Below, one piece after another: positions 6,878-12,163 of a stretch of DNA of 15,784 bases. A program made the translations under genes and the position numbers. The first letter of the stretch is position 1. Each line of letters starts with the position of its first letter. Under the pieces are notes generated by a model. That model ran no database searches. It worked only from the letters and a program-made list of their open reading frames with translations, and was not told the origin of the DNA. The DNA is from an uncultured Collinsella sp. (GTDB lineage: Bacteria; Actinomycetota; Coriobacteriia; Coriobacteriales; Coriobacteriaceae), in assembly GCA_934658705.1 (NCBI GenBank), contig CAKUHP010000028.1, positions 1-15,784 of the forward strand, written 5' to 3'.

Positions 6878-6951
6878 TGGGATGTCGTCTAATGGCAGGA
6901 CAGCGGATTCTGGTTCCGTCAATGGGGGTTCGACTCCCTCCATCCCAGCCA
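6878..6951 (+). tRNA. tRNA-Gln (anticodon CTG)
   Basis: Cloverleaf of 74 bases including an encoded CCA. The acceptor arm tgggatg pairs with catccca, starting with T as is typical of tRNA-Gln. The anticodon stem gcgga/tccgt encloses the loop ttctggt with anticodon CTG at 6910-6912, reading CAG. The T arm carries ggttcgact. It is cotranscribed with tRNA-Glu 17 bases downstream. Confidence 0.93.
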
Positions 6952-6968
6952 TTGCATTTGCTACATAT

Positions 6969-7045
6969 GGCCCGTTCGTCTAGCGGTTTAGGACGCCGCC
7001 CTCTCAAGGCGGAGATCACCAGTTCGAATCTGGTACGGGCTACCA
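6969..7045 (+). tRNA. tRNA-Glu (anticodon CTC)
   Basis: Cloverleaf of 77 bases including CCA. The acceptor ggcccgt pairs with acgggct (a G-T at the first position); the anticodon stem ccgcc/ggcgg encloses ctctcaa with anticodon CTC at 7003-7005, reading GAG. The D arm cgtctagcggtttaggacg resembles bacterial tRNA-Glu. An intrinsic terminator follows within 15 bases. Confidence 0.94.
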
Positions 7046-7056
7046 CAAAATGAACG

Positions 7057-7086
7057 CCCGGGCCTCGTAAGAGACCCGGGTTTTGT
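7057..7086 (+). terminator. Intrinsic terminator of the tRNA unit
   Basis: The stem 7057-7066 with 7071-7080 (nine pairs and one mismatch) closes on the tetraloop gtaa and is followed by tttt at 7081-7084. Confidence 0.85.
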
Positions 7087-7138
7087 GTATTGACCGCAAG
7101 CGGCGTTTGCCGCGTTTCGTTCCGTTCGAGGAGTAGCC

Positions 7139-8056
7139 ATGGACCTGCCTATCAGCTTGGAAGACATCACGTATGCCGAGAACTATCTGGCGCAGGGCGA
7201 CCTGGCCACCGCAACGCCGCTGCTGGAGCGTCTGGTGGAGCTTGCCGAGGAGTATATCGACGCCGAGTGCAAGACAGAGGAGAAGCGTCAGTACTTTAGC
7301 TTTGACAGCAAGTTTGAGCGTCTGGCCTATCGCCGCGTGGAGAAGGATCCGCGCGAGCTGGTGCAGGTCGAGGTGCCGTTTGACCGCCTGTACTCCGACA
7401 TGGCGTTTGCCTATATTCGCCAGCAGGATTATGTGAGCGCTCGCAATGCCCTGATGCAGGCCGTGCGCTGGGATCCCATGAACTGCAACTATCGTTTGGA
7501 TTTGGCCGAGCTGTTCCGCGCGCTCGAGGACAAGCAGGAGTGGGCGTCGCTCTCGTATTCGGTGTTGGAGCGTGCGAGTGACGGCAAGTGCGCCGCCCGC
7601 GCCTACGCCAACTTGGGCCAGTACTTCTTGGAGCCCGAGACCGAGAATGTCTCTGCTGCCGTGGGCTGCGCGCGCCTGGCGCTGCGCCTGGCGCCCGGCG
7701 ATTCGCATACGACGCGCCTGCTCAACAAGATCCATACCACCTATCCGGATGCCGCCGACGAGAGCGACGACCATGTGATGGGTGAACTGGCCCTGCAGGG
7801 CGTGCCGACCTCGCCTTCGGCCGAGATTGCGATCTGCCTGATTATGTGCGCGACCGATGCCGCAAACGACGGCGACAAGCGTGAGGCGACGCGTCTGACG
7901 GTCCGTGCCCGAGACCTCGTGGGTGAGGAGGCCTGCGCAGCGATCATCAAGCTGGTACGCGAGAGCGATGCCGAGCTCAATGCCGAGCGCAAGGCGAAGC
8001 GCGAGGCCGCGGGCTCAGACGCCGAAGGTGCCAAGGAGGCCGGCGATGCCCAGTAA
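7139..8056 (+). CDS. TPR-like helical-repeat protein of unknown function
   Basis: The 305-residue cytoplasmic protein has no signal peptide or membrane segment. Helical pairs with the TPR spacing of small and aromatic residues are visible at about 11-40, 83-112 (ending AVRWDP, a typical TPR helix B end), 117-146 and 153-186 (ending ALRLAPGD). The C-terminus (about 276-305) is a charged Glu/Lys/Ala-rich tail. GAGGAG (7128-7133) lies five bases before the ATG. The gene ends inside smpB with an 11-base overlap, so the two are probably co-translated. TPR proteins are scaffolds for protein contacts; a role near the ribosome-rescue factor SmpB is only suggested by the coupling. I do not recognise a named family. 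Confidence 0.8.
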   Translation: MDLPISLEDITYAENYLAQGDLATATPLLERLVELAEEYIDAECKTEEKRQYFSFDSKFERLAYRRVEKDPRELVQVEVPFDRLYSDMAFAYIRQQDYVSARNALMQAVRWDPMNCNYRLDLAELFRALEDKQEWASLSYSVLERASDGKCAARAYANLGQYFLEPETENVSAAVGCARLALRLAPGDSHTTRLLNKIHTTYPDAADESDDHVMGELALQGVPTSPSAEIAICLIMCATDAANDGDKREATRLTVRARDLVGEEACAAIIKLVRESDAELNAERKAKREAAGSDAEGAKEAGDAQ

Positions 8057-8516
8057 GCGCGAGCGCAAGCTCATCTCCAAGAATCGCTCGGCGCATCACG
8101 AGTACTTTATCGATGAGACCTTTGAGTGCGGCATCGAACTGAGCGGCACCGAGGTCAAGTCGATTCGCGAGCGTGCCTGTCAGATTACCGACACCTTTGC
8201 GCTCATCCGTGGCGGTGAGTGCTGGCTCGTGGGCCTGCATATCCACCCTTATAGCCATGGTGGCGTGTGGAACCGTGACCCCGACCGCCGCCGTCGTCTG
8301 CTGCTGCACCGCAAGGAGATCGATTTCCTCGACGGCAAGCTACGCAACCGCGGCTATGCCCTGGTGCCGCTGGAACTCTACTTTAATACCGACGGCCGCG
8401 TAAAGCTGTTGCTGGGCCTCGGTCGCGGCAAGAAGCTCTACGACAAGCGTGAAGATATGGCCAAGCGCGATGTCCAGCGCGAGATTGACCGCGCGCTCAA
8501 GGAGCGCAACCGCTAG
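8046..8516 (+). CDS. smpB: SsrA-binding protein SmpB
   Basis: Binds tmRNA and delivers it to stalled ribosomes in trans-translation. The 156 residues match the usual length. Family landmarks are KLISKNRSAHHEY (8-20), GIELSGTEVKSIR (29-41), the RDPDRRRRLLLHRKEI region (77-92), and GRGKKLYDKRE (127-137) followed by a basic C-terminal tail that in this family occupies the empty mRNA channel. The ATG at 8046 lies within the last codons of the TPR-like gene (11-base overlap); an upstream in-frame extension to 7905 overlaps that gene and lacks conserved sequence. No ssrA (tmRNA) gene was found in the window. Confidence 0.95.
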   Translation: MPSKRERKLISKNRSAHHEYFIDETFECGIELSGTEVKSIRERACQITDTFALIRGGECWLVGLHIHPYSHGGVWNRDPDRRRRLLLHRKEIDFLDGKLRNRGYALVPLELYFNTDGRVKLLLGLGRGKKLYDKREDMAKRDVQREIDRALKERNR

Positions 8517-8528
8517 GCGCTCTCTATA

Positions 8529-8595
8529 AGTTGCGGTGGAATACGGACCACTTTGGCCTTTAGACGGGCAATTCAGTCCTTATTTCACCGCAACT
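8529..8595. repeat. Long inverted repeat downstream of smpB
   Basis: Arms 8529-8548 and 8576-8595 pair at 19 of 20 positions (one G-T wobble, one mismatch). A further inner helix (8553-8558 with 8566-8571, one mismatch) allows the 67 bases to fold as one rod. It lies between the smpB stop and its terminator. No T tract follows. Confidence 0.8.
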
Positions 8596-8637
8596 GCGGG
8601 TGTCTCATCTTTCTTACTGTTCTGACACATATGTCTC

Positions 8638-8671
8638 AAAGGCGGTGTCCGTTATGGGCATCGCCTTTTTT
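8638..8671 (+). terminator. Intrinsic terminator after smpB
   Basis: A stem of about 12 pairs (8639-8650 with 8656-8667, two wobbles) and a 5-base loop are followed by T8666-T8671. It lies 52 bases before the next start codon and could also act as an attenuator for the flavin reductase gene, for which no separate promoter is evident after the hairpin. A near-palindrome (8623-8638, 14 of 16 positions symmetric) abuts it. Confidence 0.8.
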
Positions 8672-8722
8672 GTGGGTACATACATCCATGAGGTTCCAAC
8701 CCAGGTTAGGGGAGTGATCGTT

Positions 8723-9226
8723 ATGGACAAAACTGCGTTCTTTACCATGCCGAGCGGTCTGTATGTGGTGAGCTCCGCGGCAGATGGGCTGCGCGCCGGC
8801 TGCGTCATCAACACGGCGGTGCAGGTGACGTCCATGCCGCCGCGCATCTCGGTTGCCGTGAACAAGGACAACGTCACCTCGGGCGTCATCGCATCGGCCG
8901 GGGCCTTTGCACTGACCGTGATCGATCAGACGGCCGATATGCTCTATATCGGTAACTTTGGCTTTCGCACCAGCAGCGATTATGACAAGTTTGCCAAGTA
9001 CGAGACCCGCGAGACGGCTCTGGGCATGCCTTATGTGCCCGAGCATGCGGCCGCGCTGTTTAGCTGCCGTCTGATTGACACCGTGGATGTGGGTACGCAC
9101 CTGCTGTTTATCGGCGAGGTCGAGGATGCCGAGCGCTTGAGTGGCGAGACTCCGCTGACCTATGACTACTACCACAAGGTCCTAAAGGGCAAGACGCCGC
9201 CAAAGGCATCTTCGTATCAGGGATAG
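8723..9226 (+). CDS. Flavin reductase-like FMN-binding protein (Hrb flavin-domain type)
   Basis: A 167-residue protein of the flavin reductase split-barrel family, which binds FMN and accepts electrons from NAD(P)H. Family features are the opening helix and strand MPSGLYVVSS (9-18), CVINTAVQVTSMPPRISVAVNK (27-48), and the C-terminal YYHKVLKGKTPPKASSY (149-165). That last segment matches the linker which in fused high-molecular-weight rubredoxins (Hrb) leads directly into a rubredoxin domain; here a stop follows and a rubredoxin gene begins 89 bases later. Hrb passes electrons to the O2/NO-reducing flavodiiron protein FprA, so this pair probably has a similar job. GGGGAG (8709-8714) lies eight bases before ATG 8723; upstream in-frame ATGs at 8600 and beyond overlap the terminator hairpin and are not conserved. 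Confidence 0.85.
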   Translation: MDKTAFFTMPSGLYVVSSAADGLRAGCVINTAVQVTSMPPRISVAVNKDNVTSGVIASAGAFALTVIDQTADMLYIGNFGFRTSSDYDKFAKYETRETALGMPYVPEHAAALFSCRLIDTVDVGTHLLFIGEVEDAERLSGETPLTYDYYHKVLKGKTPPKASSYQG

Positions 9227-9243
9227 AAATGCTTTAAAAATAC

Positions 9244-9271
9244 TTGCATTATATTATTGAGAACCTATACT
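9244..9271 (+). promoter_or_regulatory. Promoter for the rubredoxin gene
   Basis: TTGCAT (9244-9249), 16 bases, then TATACT (9266-9271, 5/6). The region 9235-9280 is strikingly AT-rich against the surrounding GC-rich DNA. The spacer contains attatattattgagaa, loosely like a Fur/PerR-type box, but the symmetry is poor. Confidence 0.6.
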
Positions 9272-9315
9272 AATAAGTGAAGTACATCAACAGTCACGTT
9301 CGAGAGGAGAACATC

Positions 9316-9459
9316 ATGGCTGAGGAGAAGAAGACGTATAAGTTCGTGTGCACCGTTTGCGGTTACGAGGTTGAGGTCGACACGCCCGAGCTGCCCGAGG
9401 ATTACGTGTGCCCGGTGTGCGGCGTCGGTCCCGATCAGTTTGAGCTCGTCGAGGAGTAG
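9316..9459 (+). CDS. Short rubredoxin
   Basis: A 47-residue iron protein with two CxxCG-type knuckles: Cys12-x2-Cys15-Gly and Cys32-x2-Cys35-Gly, which would hold one Fe(SCys)4 centre for single-electron transfer. Classical rubredoxins are about 52-54 residues with roughly 29 residues between the knuckles; here only 16 separate them, closer to the rubredoxin-like domain at the end of rubrerythrins. The C-terminal [16 protein letters not shown] is otherwise classical. AGAGGAG (9303-9309) lies six bases before ATG 9316; the longer in-frame start at 9277 falls too close to the promoter and adds no conserved sequence. Partner of the preceding flavin reductase-like protein by context. Confidence 0.9.
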   Translation: MAEEKKTYKFVCTVCGYEVEVDTPELPEDYVCPVCGVGPDQFELVEE

Positions 9460-9499
9460 CTCGCAGACACACGGCGATTAGCCATACAGAGCTCTGTTC

Positions 9500-9537
9500 A
9501 AGGGCCCCGGTCGTATGTTTCGGCCGGGGCCCTTTTT
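9500..9537 (+). terminator. Intrinsic terminator of rubredoxin
   Basis: A GC-rich stem (9500-9512 with 9522-9534) closes on a 9-base loop and is followed by a T run to 9537. It lies 40 bases after the rubredoxin stop. Confidence 0.9.
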
Positions 9538-9564
9538 GGTGCAAGGGGATCGTATTCGTCCGAT

Positions 9565-9623
9565 CGTCTCGATTTATAACAGCAAGGGGTGGAAATCGGC
9601 TCCATCTGTTACAGATTGAGACG
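9565..9623. repeat. Inverted repeat between rubredoxin and mntH ends
   Basis: Arms 9565-9582 and 9606-9623 pair at 17 of 18 positions (two G-T wobbles, one mismatch) around a 23-base loop. It sits 27 bases past the mntH stop on the minus strand and after the rubredoxin terminator, between two convergent genes. No T tract follows on either strand. Confidence 0.75.
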
Positions 9624-9649
9624 TTTGGCTGGGCGGGCGTGCAGTTTCG

Positions 9650-10906
9650 TTACATCCCTGCCAGCAGCACGGCATCGAGTGCCGTTACGACGACGCCAAT
9701 CCCTATGAGCAGCGCGTTGAGCGGGCGCGAGTTGGCGTATTTGCCCATGACGCGGCGCGAGCTGGTGAGTCGTATGAGCACGAAGACCGTGATCGGCAGC
9801 TGGAGCGACAGTAGCGCCTGGCTCCAGATGAGACCTTCAAAAGGATTCGAAACAACCAGGCAGGCTGCGACTGCGCCGGCAAAGCAGAGCGCCACGCCAA
9901 TCGAGGAGTGCCGGTCGTGGATGTCGTATTCCTCGTCGAACATGCCGGCCGTAATGGTGCCCGCCGCCATGCCCGCCGTCACGCTGCTCGAGAGGCCCGC
10001 GAACAGCAGCGCCACGGCAAAGATGATCGAGCTCGCCGGGCCCAGGATGGGGGAGAGCGTGGCGGCCGCGACGGCGAGGTCGTCTACGACGATGCCGTGG
10101 GCAAAGAAGGTCGTCGCGGCCAGGATGACCATTGCCGAGTTGATTGCCCAGCCCACACCCATCGAAAAGAGCGTGTCGAAGAGCTCGTAGCGCAGGCGCT
10201 CCTCGATAACCTGCTCGCCTTGGCCTTCGAAGTGCATGGATTGGATGACCTCGGAGTGCAGAAAGAGATTGTGGGGCATAACGACTGCGCCCAGGATGCT
10301 GACGACAATTGCAGGTGAGCCGGTGAGCATGCTGGGCGTGATCCAGCCTGCGGCGGCTTGCGTCCAGTCGACTTTGACCAGCGCGAGCTCGGCCAAAAAC
10401 GACAGACCCACTATGCCAACGAAGGCGATAATCCAGCGCTCGGCACGTTTGTAGGAACTCGTCATGAGCATCGCTATCGATACCGCCGCTACGATGACGC
10501 AGCCGGCGCGCACGGGTAGCCCAAAGAGCATCTGGAGTGCGATCGCGCCGCCCAGGATTTCGGCCATGGCGGTGGCGACGGTCGCGAGATATGCGCTGGC
10601 GAGCACGGCGCGTCCGACGGTGCGGGGAAGATAGCGGGTCGTGGCCTCGGCAAGGCAGGCACCCGTGGCGATGCCCAGGTGCGCCGCGTTGTGCTGCAAG
10701 ACGATCAGCATAATCGTGGATAGCGTGACCACCCACAGCAGCGCGTACCCAAACTGCGAGCCCGCGGCCATGTTGGACGCCCAGTTGCCCGGATCGATAA
10801 AGCCGACGGTGACGAGCAATCCGGGGCCGATGTGCCGGGCAATGTCCAGGCCACCGTGGCCTCCGGTGCGATGTGAGCCAAAGTGTTGTTTGAGACGGTT
10901 GAGCAT
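9650..10906 (-). CDS. mntH: Nramp-family Mn2+/Fe2+ transporter
   Basis: Proton-coupled divalent metal importer of the inner membrane, 418 residues and about 11 hydrophobic segments. The two metal-binding motifs are intact: DPGN in TM1 (38-41) and MPHN in TM6 (210-213), whose Met favours Mn2+/Fe2+ over Mg2+. SLQLPITVF (367-375) is the TM10 element with the conserved Gln. The TM8 segment AGLSSSVTAGMAAG departs from the more usual GQSSTxTGTxAGQ. The chosen ATG at 10906 has AGGA seven bases upstream; an in-frame ATG at 10921 adds five residues but lacks a Shine-Dalgarno site. It lies 75 bases behind gpmA on the same strand, with a strong GC hairpin between, so co-transcription is uncertain. Confidence 0.92.
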   Translation of the reverse strand: MLNRLKQHFGSHRTGGHGGLDIARHIGPGLLVTVGFIDPGNWASNMAAGSQFGYALLWVVTLSTIMLIVLQHNAAHLGIATGACLAEATTRYLPRTVGRAVLASAYLATVATAMAEILGGAIALQMLFGLPVRAGCVIVAAVSIAMLMTSSYKRAERWIIAFVGIVGLSFLAELALVKVDWTQAAAGWITPSMLTGSPAIVVSILGAVVMPHNLFLHSEVIQSMHFEGQGEQVIEERLRYELFDTLFSMGVGWAINSAMVILAATTFFAHGIVVDDLAVAAATLSPILGPASSIIFAVALLFAGLSSSVTAGMAAGTITAGMFDEEYDIHDRHSSIGVALCFAGAVAACLVVSNPFEGLIWSQALLSLQLPITVFVLIRLTSSRRVMGKYANSRPLNALLIGIGVVVTALDAVLLAGM

Positions 10907-10928
10907 GGTCGATTCCTGCATAGGGGCA

Positions 10929-10963
10929 GCGCGGCGCCGCGCTTGGGTTATGCGGCGCCGCGC
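10929..10963 (-). repeat. Perfect GC hairpin between gpmA and mntH
   Basis: Arms gcgcggcgccgc (10929-10940) and gcggcgccgcgc (10952-10963) are perfectly complementary over 12 pairs around an 11-base loop; each arm also contains its own palindrome, ggcgcc. There is no T tract on the minus strand, so it may act as a leaky terminator, an attenuator or an mRNA stabiliser that separates gpmA and mntH expression. Confidence 0.7.
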
Positions 10964-10981
10964 GCTCGGTTTGGGTCGGGA

Positions 10982-11755
10982 CTACTTGTGCGCCTTGCCC
11001 TGATTGGCAACGGCATCGATCTTGGCGGCGATGGTCGCCGGGTCACCGATGTAGCGCTTGTCGAGGACGTTGAAATCGGTGTCGAAGGTGTAGACGAGCG
11101 GCACGCCGGTGGGGATGTTGACCTTGAGGATTTCCTCGGGCGTGAGATGCTCAAACTTCATGACGAGCGAGCGCAGGGAGTTGCCGTGCGCGGCGATGAG
11201 CACGCGTTTGCCGGCGAGCATCTGGGGACGAATCTCGTCCTCAAAATAGGGCCAGGCGCGGGCGATTGTGTCTTTGAGGCACTCGGTGTAGGGCAGCTGG
11301 TCGGGCGCGATGTCGCGGTATTGCTCCTGGGTGTGGGGGTCGCGCGTGTCGCCCGGCTCGAGCGCCGGCGGGCAGACATCGAAGGAGCGGCGCCAGATGA
11401 GCACCTGCTCGTCGCCGTGTTCGGCCGCGGCATCGGCCTTGTTGAGACCCTGCAGCGCGCCGTAGTGGCGCTCGTTGAGTTTCCAGGACTTGATGACGGG
11501 CAGCCACTCGCGGTCCATCTGGCCGAGCACGATGTTGAGGGTATGGATTGCGCGCTTGAGGCGCGAGGTATAGCAGGCGTCAAAGTCGAAGCCCGCTTCT
11601 TTGAGGGCGCGGCCGCCTGCCGCCGCCTCTTCGCGACCCGTGTCGGTGAGCTCGACATCGGTCCAGCCGGTGAACAGGTTGAGCTTGTTCCACTCGGATT
11701 CTCCGTGACGGATAAGGACGAGTTGCATCGTCTGCCGCTCTGCTTGGTGTGCCAT
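10982..11755 (-). CDS. gpmA: 2,3-bisphosphoglycerate-dependent phosphoglycerate mutase
   Basis: Interconverts 3- and 2-phosphoglycerate in glycolysis and gluconeogenesis through a phosphohistidine. The 257 residues show the histidine-phosphatase fold: LIRHGESEWN (14-23) with the phosphorylated His17, LFTGWTDVELTDTG (27-40), the YTSRLKRAIHT segment (62-72), LNERHYGALQG (93-103) with the acid Glu95, and IAAHGNSLRSL (187-197) with His190. Length and insert pattern match the dimeric/tetrameric GpmA type, not the Mn-dependent GpmI type. The ATG at 11755 has AAGGAGG five bases upstream; an ATG at residue 10 is nearer the usual N-terminus but lacks such a site. No confident promoter was identified in its leader. 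Confidence 0.95.
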   Translation of the reverse strand: MAHQAERQTMQLVLIRHGESEWNKLNLFTGWTDVELTDTGREEAAAGGRALKEAGFDFDACYTSRLKRAIHTLNIVLGQMDREWLPVIKSWKLNERHYGALQGLNKADAAAEHGDEQVLIWRRSFDVCPPALEPGDTRDPHTQEQYRDIAPDQLPYTECLKDTIARAWPYFEDEIRPQMLAGKRVLIAAHGNSLRSLVMKFEHLTPEEILKVNIPTGVPLVYTFDTDFNVLDKRYIGDPATIAAKIDAVANQGKAHK

Positions 11756-12163
11756 GGGGGCCTCCTTGATCTGGCACGGCGTGCGTGCCGTTTGCTTGAC
11801 GCCGCAAAGGATACCCGTTTTAGGCTCAAAAGTTAACCAAGACTAACAAAAATGTTATCTAACAAGGAGCTGGTGCAATGGAGTCAGTACATGCGCGCTG
11901 ACCGTTCCCGCGCTAAAACGTGTACGTCAGCCTCCAAAGATGTCAAATTTCGACATGTTTGGAGGCTGATGTACACGTTTCAGATTGGTGCAAGGAGTGT
12001 CCCAGACTGCCGGCAGAAAAGGAACGTCCCCAAGTGCCGGAAAAGGGATCATTTGTGACGTGCGTTACGCGATTGTTTCGAAACGGGTGGGAAACACAAC
12101 GGGTCGGTGATGCTCCTAGTATGCCTATTCAACTGACTGTCTAATATCTAGGGGAGGATCGCG
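11756..12163. other. 408-base divergent intergenic region (gpmA / gltB)
   Basis: Separates divergent gpmA and gltB. It holds the gpmA Shine-Dalgarno site and leader near 11756-11800, an AT-rich stretch at about 11828-11866 with repeated GTTA/TAAC words (including two CTAACAA copies), a 29-pair hairpin at 11916-11980, the perfect palindrome ctgccggcag (12007-12016) followed by a rough direct repeat (tgccgg...aaaagg), and the gltB Shine-Dalgarno site at 12151-12157. An open frame from 11852 to 12058 runs through the hairpin but has no Shine-Dalgarno site; I do not call it a gene. I could not identify convincing promoters for either gene. Confidence 0.7.
11916..11980. repeat. Long near-perfect hairpin upstream of gltB
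   Basis: Arms 11916-11944 and 11952-11980 pair over 29 positions with one G-T wobble and one mismatch, around a 7-base loop aaatttc. It is the tightest palindrome in the window. No T tract follows. It lies about 180 bases upstream of the gltB start and about 160 from gpmA. Confidence 0.9.

Noticed and set aside
6626..7053. Several open frames of 60-137 codons across the tRNA region, both strands
   Set aside because: They overlap two clear tRNA genes and their promoter and have no protein features.
7905..8045. N-terminal extension of smpB
   Set aside because: Overlaps the TPR-like gene in another frame, and SmpB homology begins right after ATG 8046.
8600..8722. N-terminal extension of the flavin reductase-like protein
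   Set aside because: The stretch contains the smpB terminator hairpin; family homology starts at ATG 8723, which has a good Shine-Dalgarno site.
8517..8722. tmRNA (ssrA) next to smpB
   Set aside because: No tRNA-like ends, no T-arm sequence and no tag-peptide frame could be found; the gap holds only an inverted repeat and a terminator.
9650..11755. Mn-linked gpmA-mntH metabolic module
   Set aside because: The mutase is the 2,3-bisphosphoglycerate-dependent type, which does not need Mn, and a strong hairpin separates the genes; adjacency is probably incidental.
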